64,000 nt of DNA, from assembly GCA_023079485.1 (NCBI GenBank), contig CM041098.1:1178001-1242000 (forward strand), given 5' to 3'. Below the pieces are notes generated by a model. The model made no database searches and was not told the DNA's origin. It saw only the letters and a list, made by a program, of their open reading frames with translations. The position numbers and the translations under genes are program-made. Below are positions 42,473-53,690 of this stretch, piece by piece. The stretch is from Archilochus colubris. Lineage: Eukaryota > Chordata > Aves > Apodiformes > Trochilidae. Every line of letters starts with the position of its first letter. The stretch's first letter is position 1.

Positions 42473-44434
42473 GGCTCCCCAGGGCAGTGTTAGCACGAAG
42501 GCTTCGTCTCTTTCCCGCACACCCCATCCACCCTCTCTCATTTTCCCCCCTGCTTTTCTCTCTTTCTTCTTCCTTATTCACCACCACTCCCCCCCAGCTC
42601 TCTGTTGTTCTGAGCCTGGCAGAATTTTCCTCCCAGCCTGTGCCTATCTGGGTTTAGCGTCGCTGGAGAGCTCGCACTGATCTAACCTCTTTATTTTCTT
42701 TTATTTCTAATCTTCCCCCTTTCAACGAAACAAAATGGCTGGGTTTAAAACCCTGTGCTGACACTGCCAGCCTGCTCACAGCTCTCCTGCTCTCAGCCCC
42801 CTCCAGCACTCGTGTCAGGAGCCTGGAAAAAGAAGGGGGAGATCTCAAGAGACAGCTCAGAGATGTTCCTACTCCTGCATCCCAGGATTTCCCGGGGGAG
42901 GACCCTACAACCTGTCCTCTCCTGGGGGAAAACCCTGCCTGGAGCATCCTCCTCTCCCCATCAAACCAGCTCTCAGGCCCCATAAAACCTTTCCCTGGAC
43001 TCCAGGGAATGTTGTGCTTGCAGTTCCACTGCTGTGCTGGATTTCAGGTGTTTGGAGGAACTCGGTTTTCATTCCTGGTGGCTGTTTAGGGTGGGAGGGA
43101 GCAGTTTCCCCACTCTGAATGCAAAGCACCTGGAGGCTTTCGCCGGGGCTCTGGTTTGTAACCTCCCTCCGAAGGCTTTTTCTGCTCCCCTAGATGGCAA
43201 CTTAAGACAAGTATTTATCCATCAGAGAGCTGGGGAAGGCTGGCTGGGCAGAAAGGCGTGGGAGTGGGAGCAGATGATGGATGGAATTTGGGTTAATGCA
43301 GGAGGATGCTCTTGTGGAACCAGGCAAATGCCAGGATGGGGCTTGAGGGAGCCTTCTGCAAGGGTTTCTCCTCACTTCCCTCTCTGATGGGAAGGTTAAA
43401 GCTCTGTGCCTGGTTGTGCCTCACTAGAAAGCTCATGGAGCTGCAAACTCCATCAGTCTTCCCTGCTGTGTCTAAACAGGGCCTGGGAAAAGCTGCTGAG
43501 ACCCAGACCTGGGCTGTGCTCCTGCTCTGCAGCTCCAAGAGGAGGGGTGCCTGGGGTCCTGCAGCCCCTGGGACCTGTTTGGACCTGGGACAGGGGCCCA
43601 GAGCCTGGAGCAGTGACAGGATCCCCAGCCTGGAGCAGGGACAGGGTCCCCCCCAGCCTCCCCATGAGGCCTCCTGGCTCCACCTCTGCTGGTGAAACCT
43701 CCACTTGCTCTTCCCATCGTTTCCTTCACCTCCTGCTCCTCCTCATCCTGCCTTTCCCTCCACCAGTGAGCATCCCACAGGACAGTGCACAGGTAAGTTT
43801 TGGGGCTCACTCTCAGAGCAGACACCCCAAAAGGGAATGGGATGCAACCAGGTTTTCCTAGGTAGACCTGGCAGAGCAACACCACCTAGGCAGCAAGCTC
43901 TGGTTAAATGCCAAAATGCTGAGGTTTGGGGAGGTCCTTGTGGAAAACCCTCAGCAAAACGGGGTCCAGAGGGATCTCCAGCCCTCCTGGGCAGTAAGGG
44001 AGGGTGACAGAGGGTGTGCAGCCACCTGCTTGGGGGATGCAGAGGCAGCTGTGGGGACAGTGCTGTGGTCCTGCCCTAGGAAACGTTGCATAGATGCAGA
44101 AGAGCAGTCCCAGCTCCTGAGGTCTTTCCCCCTGGTTGCCCAGCACTTGCCATCCTGGCTTTGGAGAGGCCCCTTTGGTGCGTGGGGGACTTGGTGTGAC
44201 AGCTGTGACAGCAGTGGTCAGTGCAGAGGGTGCTGCCTGGCTGCTCCTCCTGGCTCAGCACGTGTCACAGCATCTTGCCCTGTGCCGGGCAGGCCCTGGA
44301 AAATAATTGTATCTTGTGGAGGCAGTGAATGAGTAAATGAGTGAATGAAGACTTTTGGCTTCTTCTGGCAGTGGAGAAAGCTGCACTCTCCCCATGTGCC
44401 AGGCTGCTGAGGTCTGCCAAGTGCAAAGCCATCA
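42473..44434. other. Unique sequence, no gene supported
   Basis: A 25-bp unit is doubled at 43602-43651 (GCCTGGAGCAG-GACAGG-TCCCC). A very good acceptor and donor pair brackets 26 bases at 43767-43792 (see findings). Nothing recognised otherwise. Confidence 0.45.
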
Positions 44435-44503
44435 GAAAAAAAAAAAACAACAAACCAACCAAAAAGACAAACACGTGGAAAAAAAAAAAAAAAAAAAAAA
44501 AAA
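44435..44503. repeat. A-rich tract ending in A25
   Basis: AAAC/AACC sequence followed by an uninterrupted run of 25 A (44479-44503). There is no AATAAA or cDNA-like sequence before it. Confidence 0.93.
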
Positions 44504-46375
44504 GGCACGACTCAGTGAGCTAGAAAATGCCTGGGCTGGCGTGTGAAATTCCTCTGCACCAGCCCTGTCACTCCTCCTCAGCCTTGCACCCAGCTCTGCC
44601 TTTGATGGGCCTCGTTCCTCCTAATGCAAAGTGACAGGGTGCTGGAAAAAACAAAGGGTGGGGGCTCTGGGAGTCACACCCCGACCACCTCCCCGGGCTG
44701 GGCCCTCCCTTGGCTCCATCCCCTGGCTGCCTGCCAGCCTCTTGCCACCCAGCTCAGAGGAAGGGGCAAGAGGCAAAATGTTGGGTGCCACTTCCAATTA
44801 GGAAATGGTTTTATCTTCTGGGTTCCTGGCTCCCAGAGCCCTTTTCCTGGCAGCTGTGAAATGCCTCCCGTGGCTGCCTCTAGATGGATGCACAGGAGAT
44901 TTTTTTAATTTGCAGGCAGGGAGGGACCATCCTGGTTTGAACCCAAAGTGTCCCCCAGTCTGTTCCCTCTGCTGGCTTCTTGTCCCAGCCCCAGCTCAGA
45001 GCCCTGGGAAACCTTCCTGCCCAGGCAGGATTTGTGTTAGTGTTACAGCCTGGCTAATGAGCCCCAGGAATAATAATTGCTTGCTGGCTCCCCACCCAGA
45101 AATCCAACCTGCTGTGGATGCAGGAGGCTGAATTCCCCTCTCCTGCCATTGCACGAGCTCCTTGGGCACTTCTGGCCCTGCACGTGCCCTGAGCTGAGCC
45201 CCACTCCCCTTCAAAATGCTCATTTCCCAACCAGAACCCAAGATCCATCCCTGGCTCCAGTGCCTGCAAACCCCAGCTGGCCAGAGCCTGGCGAGCAAAA
45301 GGCTGAGGGAGAATCCCAGAAACCAGGACTGAGAATATAATTCATTTGCTAAGGAATATTTCAGGAAGAAAACAAGGTGCTGAAGGTCTCATCCTGGCTG
45401 AACCATGGAGAACCTGCTGAGACCTTGACACCAGCCCTGGAGTTGGCAAAGTTCTCTGGAGATGGGAAAAGAATTCTGCTCAGAACCTGAAACACATTGA
45501 AATGAGTGGCAAAGAGAAAAGAATCACAGATAAGAGATAAGGAGTCACAAATGACAGCAGCACAATCTTCACAGCTGCAGCAGACGAGCAGGAAAAGCAG
45601 CCCCATTCCTACCTGCAGAACATTATCTTGAAAAACAAGAAGTAATTAGCCTGCTAGGAGATAAGGCTCCAATTCCTTGCCTGGCTTCAAGCATTTTGGT
45701 GCAGGAGAAGTTTGGGTCCCACCTGCCCACGGTGTCCCCAACACGAAATGGGCTTTGGTGCCTCCTGAAGGCTGTGGTGCTGCTGGGAATGTTTTCTCTT
45801 TAATTACTACTGTAAAATTGCCTTCATCTGTCTGAAGGCAAGGTGGTATTATTAGCACCGATTATTTAAGGCTGCAAAAGTTGAGCACACATCTAGTGAG
45901 AGCTTGCAGAGAGCCTGATGGCCCTGCCAGGGTCTAATTTTACATCCTTGGCTCTCCTCCCCACCAATGTTTGCTGGGCACCTCCTCCTCCAGCCAAGAG
46001 GGCTCTGCCCTCCTTTTGAGCTTGGTTTAAGCTTGTTTTTTGCTTTTCCTGAGCTCCTAGCTGTGTTGATCAAAGATAGGCCCAGCATTGTGTTCTCCTG
46101 TCAAGGATCCCGTGCCCTAACCAGGCTGGGGTTAGGGCTCTGTCCTATCTCCTCCAGCATCTGCTTGGGGAGCCCGAGGCTGGGAATGGGGATGAGCTGT
46201 GCTGAATATGCAGGAGCTGCAGCCCAGATCTTGGCTTCCAAGCAGCTTGGTGCTGGAAAAGTGCTGAGGAAGGGTTTGGGAGCATGGCAAGCCACCAGTT
46301 AGGGCTTCCCTGCTTAATACCCTCCAGCAGTGACAAGAACTTGAAAGGCTTCCCAAGCCAGAGCTTGCATCTGCT
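44504..46375. other. Unique sequence, no gene seen
   Basis: 45300-45660 and 45790-45910 are AT-enriched and non-repetitive. A perfect 9-bp stem with a 6-base loop lies at 45818-45841. No exon recognised. Confidence 0.45.
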
Positions 46376-46402
46376 TTGTTGTTGTAGTTGTTGTTGTTGT
46401 TT
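46376..46402. repeat. (TTG)n run
   Basis: About eight TTG units with one interruption. Confidence 0.85.
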
Positions 46403-47319
46403 TATTTCAGTTCCCCCCTGGATCTTTGTGCTGGGAATTTGTGGAACTGCTCCCTGGGCTCCCCTGTGCAGGACCCCGAGGTCCTGGAACCCCTAAGCCC
46501 ACCCTGCAGTGCTTGGGGATGTTTGGGGTATTTTTTCTCCATCGTTTCATTTGTTGTCTCCAGTTCTTCCTCGAGACTTCCCAGGTAAAACCCATTCCCA
46601 TTCCCATGTTGTCTTCCCCCTCGCTTTCAAGCAGATTTCATTTGCTCAGATGCTTCTCCTGAGCGTATCCCCATGTCCCCGTGTCCCCATGTCCCCATTC
46701 ACTGCCACCTTTCTCCTCTGCACTGCTTCTGCTGCTGACAAGTGCTCTGGGGATCACAGCTTCAAGACTTGGGCAGTGAGTGCTCCATAACTCTCCACCA
46801 GGGCAGAAAAATCCTTTTTTTTTTTTTTTTTTTGATCCCCCAGACCCCCAGACCCAACCTTGGCTCAACCTTTGCCACTTCCCAACCTGCTGAAGGAGGT
46901 TGCTCCCCTGTTCTTTGGAGGGCAGCTTGCACCCACCTCCTGGCAGGTCTTTCTTCTTCTCCATCCCACAGTGGAAAACGTGGGGAGTGGTTTGGGAGGT
47001 CCCAGACCCAACCCTGTGGTCCATCCCATGGGGATGAAGAGGAAAGAGGGTGATGAAAACCATCACAGCACGTAAGGAGGCAAAGCACAATCCTGCCTGC
47101 CCATTGTGCTTCACCGGCTCCTCATGTTTGACTTTGAAATGCTAATGTTCTGTTTAAAGAAGGTAATTTCATGTAACTTCTATCCACAGGACTCAAAGAA
47201 GGTGTTTATTACAATCCAGTCTGTCCTGGGGCACAGGTAATGAATTATAGAGTTTTTCCCTGACCAAAATCCAGCCTGGCTCCTCCATGTCAAAGCTGTT
47301 CCCAGCCCCGGTGGGAGCC
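46403..47319. other. Unique sequence with a T19 run
   Basis: A run of 19 T lies at 46815-46833. An 8-base unit (CATGTCCC/CGTGTCCC) is repeated at about 46671-46696. 47110-47260 is AT-enriched and non-repetitive and contains opposed transcript-like signals described in the findings. Confidence 0.45.
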
Positions 47320-47354
47320 GGGATGGATGGATGGATGGATGGATGGATGGATGA
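47320..47354. repeat. (GGAT)n microsatellite
   Basis: Eight perfect tetranucleotide units. Confidence 0.96.
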
Positions 47355-47449
47355 GGCTCCTCCAGCACAGGGCCTAGGGAGGGCTCAGGTCCATCTTCTG
47401 CACTGACACCTCTCCCCAGGACCCTTCCCTGCACCAGCAATCCCCTGCA

Positions 47450-47605
47450 TAGAAGGGGTTGGGAGGGACCTTCAAGCCCCCCCAGTGCCCCCCCTGCCAT
47501 GCTCAGGGACACCTCCCCCAGCCCAGGGGGCTCCAAGCCCCATCCAACCTTCAACACTGCCAGGGATGGGGCAGCCACAGCTTCTGGGGGCAACCTGTTC
47601 CAACA
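47450..47605 (-). mobile_element. CR1 LINE 3' end fragment, young-type
   Basis: The plus strand carries 'CCTGCCATGCTCAGGGACAC', 'GGGGCTCCAAGCCCCATCC' and 'GGGATGGGGCAGCCACAGC', ending at 'GCAACCTGTTCC'. The UTR start is altered by a C-rich stretch. It lies head-to-head with the next copy. Confidence 0.94.
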
Positions 47606-47767
47606 TCTGCACACATCTGGGCAGCTGAGGGCTGGCAGGGGAAAGGGGGCTGGGAGGGGGATTGCCCTTGCCCCCTCCTCACCCTTCAGGCTGCTGTCCT
47701 GGTGTGCTTCAGGGCTGCCAAGGTGCCCAGATGTTTCGGGACAGAACATTTTAGTAGGGTCTGTTGT

Positions 47768-48012
47768 GATAGGACCAGGGATGATGTTTGTAACCTGACA
47801 GAGGGGAGATTTAGGTGAGATGGTAGAATTTTTATATCCTGAGGGTGGTGAGATGCTGGGCCAGGTTGTCCAGAGAGGTGGGAGATGCCCCATCCCTGGA
47901 AACACTCCAGGTCAGTTTGGATGGGGCTGTGAGCAACCTGGTCACATGAAGATGGGGATTGCACAAGATGACTTTTAAAGGCCTTTTCCAACCCAAACCA
48001 GTCTGTGATCTG
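47768..48012 (+). mobile_element. CR1 LINE 3' end, older
   Basis: CR1 sense from 'GATAGGACCAGGGATGATG' through 'GGGGAGATTTAGGTGAGATGG', 'GAGGGTGGTGAGATGCTGG' and 'GATGCCCCATCCCTGG' to 'GCCTTTTCCAACCCAAACC' and a decayed tail (GTCTGTGATCTGTG). Closer to the general avian 3' end than the young group in this window. Confidence 0.94.
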
Positions 48013-48811
48013 TGTTTCTCTCCACCAGATGCACGTGGCTGAGCAGTGCCCTGACCTGTTGGGCCACCAGCCTGGGAGCAGGAGCCCCCCTTGCCCTGCT
48101 GCCTGGGGCTTTCTCTGGGAGCTGCAGTACCACAGAGTTCTTTTTGCAGGATTTACCTGCTGTACAGCTCGGGAAAGCTGGTGGAGCTTCAGGAGGTTCT
48201 TGCTCTTCATCTAACACCCTGCCCTGTGCTCCAGAGCAGAGCCCTTGAGCAGAGCATCCCCAGAGCAACCTGCACAAGCCCAGGTAATCTTTTCAGCTTC
48301 TCCAGGAGCAGCACCAACCAGCCTCATCTGAATAATGTTTTTCCTGGGGGTGTTGGGCACGCCAGGAATGTGTCAGAGCCTCCCAGCCTGTTTGTCCATG
48401 AGCATCTGGAGTCAATCTGTCTGCTAGCAGCTCAGAGAGACACTTACTCACTCCGGGGAAAGCTTGGGAAGGAGCTTGGGCAGCCGGGGTGGAGCGTGGC
48501 TCCACGGGGCTGGGCTGGCTGGGAGGCTTGGGACATGCAGAGACAACAGTGGGCTCCCTGCCAGGGATGGAGGGGATCAAAAAAAGCAGGATCTGGAGAG
48601 CTGGTGTCCTCCTAGCACCCTGCTCTGAAGGGACACTCCCAAAAACTCAAGAGGAGTGATGAGAGCTGCTCTGTGCTGGGCAGCCCAGGCCGTGGAGTTT
48701 TGGGGACACAAACACTGATGGGAATCTGGAGATGAGGTTTGGACTTCTGGGCCATCTGCCCCTGGTGAACCTCTGGGGGTTTCCCAGCACTTTGAGGGGG
48801 TCTCTGCCTTT
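48013..48811. other. Unique sequence, no gene seen
   Basis: GC-rich; open frames without recognisable domains. Confidence 0.5.
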
Positions 48812-49125
48812 GGGGAGATCTCGTTGCTCTCTCTATCCACCTGAAAGGAGGTTGTTCTCCCAGGGAACAAGTGATAGGACCAGAGGAAATGGTCTCAGGT
48901 TGCCCAGGGGAGCTTTGGATTGGAGAGCAGAAGAAACTTCTTCACTGGAAGGGCTTCTAAGTGCTGAACCAGGGCAGGGCTGGAGTCCCCATCCCTGGAG
49001 GGCTATCAAAGCCTTGGAGATGTGGTGCTGAGGGACACGGGGCAGTGATGGCCTGGGCAGTGCTGGCTTTGCACTTGAACTTGATGCTCTTGGAAGTCTT
49101 TTCCAAGCAGAAGGATTCTGTGGTT
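48812..49125 (+). mobile_element. CR1 LINE 3' portion with a short internal deletion
   Basis: Begins 'GGGGAGATCTCGTTGCTCTC' and 'ACCTGAAAGGAGGTTGT', then skips a few tens of bases to 'CTCCCAGGGAACAAGTG'. It continues 'CAGGGCTGGAGTCCCCATCC' to 'GAAGTCTTTTCCAAGCAGAAGG' and a tail ATTCTGTGGTTC. Same 3' type as 30900-31056 and 36030-36202 but extending further into ORF2. Confidence 0.93.
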
Positions 49126-51564
49126 CCCAGGGGCAGTGCAGGGGAGGAGCAGGAGGGGCTGGCTCTGCCCTCCCTTCCCTGGAGCAGAGCCTGTCCCTGC
49201 TCTGCATCACCAGCAGTGCCAGGAGAGCTTTCTGGATGACTTGGCATCCTGTCCTGTTAATAATGGAGAGTGAGGCTGCTGGGTTCTGTGTTCTGGTGTG
49301 AATTATGCACACAAAATGCAGAATGCTTAGGTAATGGTTTTTTGGTTTGGTTTTTTTTTTTTTTTTCCCATTTTGGTGCTGGGAAACTTTTCAGAAATCA
49401 TTACCATGCACTTGGCTCTTGATCATTTTCTCCCTCTCTTCTCGGGCAATTTGGCAGGAGGGATTTTTTGTGACTGTTTCACTGCACCATGCTTGTGAGC
49501 AGGTTTAACCCCCCCAGAGCTTTGGGTGTGCCCCACTCCCTTCCCTTGCCTGGAGCTGCTTTGTTTCTGGTGCTTTCATTCCGGGGCGGGTGGATGAAGA
49601 GGAGGTGGATGGATGGGATCTGCTCAGAGGGCTTTGAAATTCCCCTTGGGATCCCCTGGGCATCCCCTGCACCTCCCAGTTCTCCCCCTGCCAGCTGATG
49701 AGAGGCTCTGCCTTCCCCAGGGACACCTGAAGAACAGGATAATTGCAGTGATACTGGTAGGGATGTTTCCAGAAGCACTGAACCATGGAGCATCCCTGGA
49801 GTCTCCTCAGCTCCCCTCCCACCTCCCTGGGGAGCTTGGCTGTGGGCCACGTAGAGGAGCAGAGAAGTTCTTATCCCCCAAACATTCCTATGATCCAAAA
49901 GTTTGTCTCTTCCCAGCTGATTTTTAGGAGATGTGGGGAAGGCCAGAGTGGAAGCAGGTGAAATGGGAAAGGTTTTGGGGCGTTCTGTTCCTCCTAGCAG
50001 CCTTTTGTCCCTTGGGATGATTCCCATGGCTGGGAAGCAGGCTTGCAAACCTTGCTCAGCTTCTGTCCTGCAGCCTCAGACACACTGAGGAGCTTTGATA
50101 TTCCATGCAGGACCAGGCTGCTCCCCTTGGGAATGTAAGGATCCCTCCAGGCTGCTGCAGGGTCTGATGGAGGTGATGGGGAGGAATGGGCTGTTTCAAA
50201 CCTTCATTTAGGGAAGGGAGGATTTCACCTCCATTAATTTGCCTGACAATTAAACACTTGTCTTAACAAACCCTTTCATCACCCATTGCATGCTGCTGAG
50301 GGATCTCTTCCAGAGCTGGGGTTTTAGAAGACCTTTGTCAGTGTCCCCACCACCTCCTGTTTCCTGGGAGGGCCATGTATTAGGGATCTTCCTCAGGCCC
50401 TGGCTGATGTCCTGCTCAAACCTGAGTTCCCTGCCAGCCCACATGGCTCCAGACCCTGCCAGACTGGATTTGCACCCATCCCACCTCTGTCACCATTTGC
50501 AAGCTGAGCAGGGGGGCCCAGGAGGGTTTTGAGGGACCAGAGCCATGGGAGGATGGAGCTCCTGAAGCCAGCAGAGGACACAGTAAGGACACATCCAGCC
50601 TCAGAGCTGCTGCACCTTTGGCTCTGCCCTTTTGAAGCCAGGCTGCAGCTCAGCAGAGCAGGGCCCTGAGCCATGGGGGGGTGGGCAGAGGTTGGGTTGG
50701 CAGATTCTCTGCTGCTGCCTGAAGTTCCTGGGGTCCCTTTGGCTCCCTAATGCTGCAGAAAGGGCTGCCCTGCCCTGCCCCTCCATTCCCCTGCCCCCCC
50801 TGTGGAGGGCTCCTCTGAGACAAGAGGAATTTTGCTGTTATTAATCCCATTATTTCTGTCACCCAGTTTGCTGCCTCTCCAGGGAGGACTGAACTGGAGA
50901 GCTGGGGTACTGGTTGCTGAAGTCTTCCCGTTGAGTGATGTTGGTCACCTCCAGCAGGTGCTGCCAGGCACGAGGTCCAAGGGTTTTTTGGGTGATTTCT
51001 GCAGCCTCCAGAGCTGGATGTGTGTGTGTGTGTTCAACCAGTGGCTCTGCTGCAGCCTGAAGCCCTTCCTGGTCCTTGAAGCCCTCTGTGTCCTGTGTGG
51101 CTCCTCCTGTGGCACTGCAAAGGGATCCCCCTCAGCCACCACCTCCAGGGTGAGTCAATTGCCAGGATTTCTGCTGAGCTGAATCCCCTCCCCTCACCTG
51201 GAGATGTTTGGTGTTCATTTTAGGAGATCCTTTTCCTGTTCCCAAGTATTCTAGCAAGCTTCCTCATTTCTGTACTCCAGAATCTCAATATTGTTGGGGA
51301 TTTAGCCCTGGGAAGCTTTTGTGGCAGGGCTCAGGGCTGGCAATGGGATTTTTTGGGGCAGTGCTCAGGATTTCCAGGCTGTGGTTTTGAGGAACCTGGG
51401 ATCTCTGGGTTATTTCTCTGCTCTGCCCATCCCAGCAGTGGCTGGAGGCTGTCGATGCCAGATCAATAGTGAGCTGCAAAGCCTCCAGCAAACTGTGGGG
51501 AATTTCTGGTGCTTCTCCTCATGCAGGATAACAACCCTGCCTACGACTGGGGAGTTGGCTTGGT
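49126..51564. other. Unique sequence, no gene supported
   Basis: A T-rich run lies at 49338-49366. A short (TG)n run is near 51018-51031. The 189-codon minus-strand frame 49479-50048 and other open frames have no recognisable domain. No TE seen in 2.4 kb. Confidence 0.5.
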
Positions 51565-51604
51565 TTCTTTTTATTTATTTATTTATTTATTTACTTTATT
51601 TTTA
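51565..51604. repeat. (TTTA)n run
   Basis: About seven TTTA units within T-rich sequence. Confidence 0.92.
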
Positions 51605-52259
51605 ATTGCATCGATTTCCTTTGCTAGCTGGGCTGGTAGCTGTTAATGGGATGCTCAGGGTTGGGCTCTGTGCTGGGCAAGAGGAGGAAACCGATAGGGC
51701 TGGGTCGAACGTGGTGTCCTCAGTGTGCTGGGGGGGTGGAAAGGCAAAGCTCCCAAAGGTCAGCCTGCCCCTGGCTCCAGCTGCCTTGCCCAGAGCCTCT
51801 TCCAGTTGCCAGGCAGGCTCCTGCTGCTCCCCGGGCTCTCTGTCACCTCCAGTGTCACCGTCCCCACCGTGGGCTGAGGCCTCGTTTTCAGCAGAGCTGG
51901 GAATGGTCCCTTCCCTTCCCTGAGCATTGAATCAGGAGAAGGGCTGGAGACAGCCCGGGGGTTGAAGCCAGGACTGATGTGCTTGTGGCAGATGTAGCTG
52001 GGACCGAAGGGGACTGGATGTCACCTCCCCAGTCATGTCACGGGAGCAGGGACATCCTGCGGGGATGGGCAGCAGGGATCTGGGATGCTCTGAACACCCC
52101 TGCAGGCAGACAGGGGCTGCTCCACAAAAAGCTGCCCAGAAAGAGGTTCAGCAAGAGGTGGCAATGTCACCCTGCTGTCCCTGGCACCCTGGCCAGGCTT
52201 TTCACCCACCCTCTTCCTCTGCTGAGGATTCCAAACCTCTCCAATGGGATTTTCCATCC
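51605..52259. other. Unique sequence, no gene seen
   Basis: GC-rich; CpG begins to rise towards the right end. No exon recognised. Confidence 0.45.
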
Positions 52260-52830
52260 CCTTCCCCTCTCTTCCCGGGCAGGTCCGAAGTCCACCGGCA
52301 GGCAACAATCAGCCTGAAATCCCTTTTTGTTTTGTTTTTTTTTCCTTTTTTCATCAACCGCGGGGCCGAGGCAGAGCTCTGGGCTCGGAGTCAAAAGCAA
52401 AGAGGAAAGGGCAGAGCTGGGCTGGGTCCCTTTGCGGAGCTCCCCGGGGAGGGTTCGGGTGCGGGGATGCTGCGGGCCCTGCGGGGCTGCCCGGCAAGAA
52501 GGGTGCTGGGGCTCTGGGAATGTTAGAGGTGGAAGGGAAGGGGTTGGCTGGAGAGAAAGAAGGAAAAAAAAAAAAAAAAAAAAGGGAAAAAAGGGAAAAT
52601 CGGCCATTTTTTTGCCAGCAGAAGATGCGAGCTGGCAAGCGGGGGGGTGGGGAATCTCTGGCACTCGGGTCCCAGGGATCCGGGGCTGCTGCCCCTTTAA
52701 AACGCGGGGATGAGGAGACGCAAATGAGGAGCTGGCTGAAAATTAGTAGAGCAGAAAAGTCCAAATGATGCAGAGCTAATTCCTTAAGTGTCAGACTGGC
52801 TGCCAGACCCTGCGCCTCGCAGCCCCCCCA
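52260..52830. promoter_or_regulatory. CpG-enriched stretch, candidate promoter or alternative first exon
   Basis: I count about 24 CpG in roughly 550 bases, against a scatter of well under one per 100 bases in most of the window. Clusters include CCGCGG near 52360, GCGGGCC near 52470 and AACGCGGGG near 52700. It is interrupted by T-rich (52324-52351) and A-rich (52563-52600) tracts. CTTTAAAA near 52696 is the only TATA-like sequence, and no ATG-led frame here is recognisable as a known protein N-terminus. By eye the observed/expected ratio is near 0.5, so it would be a weak CpG island. Direction of transcription, if any, is unknown. Confidence 0.35.
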
Positions 52831-52980
52831 CCCCCCCCAGGCAAGCCCGGGGAGCTCCTGAGGCTGCTTGCTGCCCCCCGGCTCCCAGCAAACCCCCCCT
52901 GGGGACCCCCAGCAACGCCCTGGGTGGGTCCATGGCACATCCGTAGGGTTGTTCCCCCCCCCCCACTCCCCACCCGGGTG
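52831..52980. other. C-rich spacer
   Basis: Runs of C, including twelve or more near 52955, with no recognised gene. Prone to sequencing error. Confidence 0.6.
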
Positions 52981-53520
52981 AAAAGATGGGGGAAGTTTTT
53001 TTAATATACTTTTATTGGTCTGTAAATTTCTTTTCTTTCCCCACCGGCTTGGATCGATGTTTGCAGTTTACTGAAGTCCCAGGCACACAGATTAAATCCT
53101 CTCTCCCTCTATTACTCTGGGTGGGCTTTTATTCTCCCTCTGATCACTCGGAAATAAACACAGTGCGAGGAAGGGGATGGAGGGGCGGGGGAGAGGGAAG
53201 GAGGAGGAGGCGTGTGGGGGGTGTTTGGCCAATTTCAGACCTGTTTATTCTCTACCAGCCACGGAGCTCCCTGCCATTAAACAAGTCACTTAGTCTGCAA
53301 GCTGCTGGATCCCTTCTCCATTCCCTTGCCTCCCTGATCTCCCTGCTCTCTGCTCCCTTCCCTTCTCCCCCCCCTCACTCCCCCCCTCCCCCATTATTTT
53401 TAGAAGAACAATAATAATTAGGCAGAGCAGCCTCTAACACAATTGTTTCAGCCTGAACAAGCAATTAGGACAGGCAGAGTGAGGCTAATGAATGGTGCAT
53501 TGGTTCCCCCCCCTCACCTT
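52981..53520. other. AT-rich block beside the CpG stretch, candidate conserved noncoding element
   Basis: 52990-53160 and 53395-53500 are AT-rich and non-repetitive. Motifs include TTATTGG near 53010 and GGCCAATTT near 53227 (both CCAAT-type, opposite orientations), AACAATAATAATTAGG near 53408 and ACACAATTG near 53437. Between them lies a purine tract with a canonical G-quadruplex pattern (about 53174-53200: GGGG, GGGG, GGGGG and GGG with short loops). The combination next to the only CpG-rich stretch suggests a regulatory hub; this is inference. Confidence 0.38.
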
Positions 53521-53546
53521 CTCCACCCCCAAGTCCTTCTGCCCGG

Positions 53547-53669
53547 TCCCCCTCCCTCCCTCCCTCCCTCCCTCCCTCCCTCCATCCCTCCCTCCATCCA
53601 TCCCTCCCTCCATCCCTCCCTCCATCCCTCCCTCCATCCATCCCTCCATCCCTCCATCCATCCATCCCC
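53547..53669. repeat. (CCCT)n/(CCAT)n microsatellite
   Basis: Eight or so CCCT units pass into a mosaic of CCAT and CCCT units. Plus-strand frames through it read runs of P and S with I or H; minus-strand frames read G, M, D, R, E and W. Open frames extending across it are artefacts. Confidence 0.96.
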
Positions 53670-53690
53670 CCAACCACCCCCAGCCTGGAT

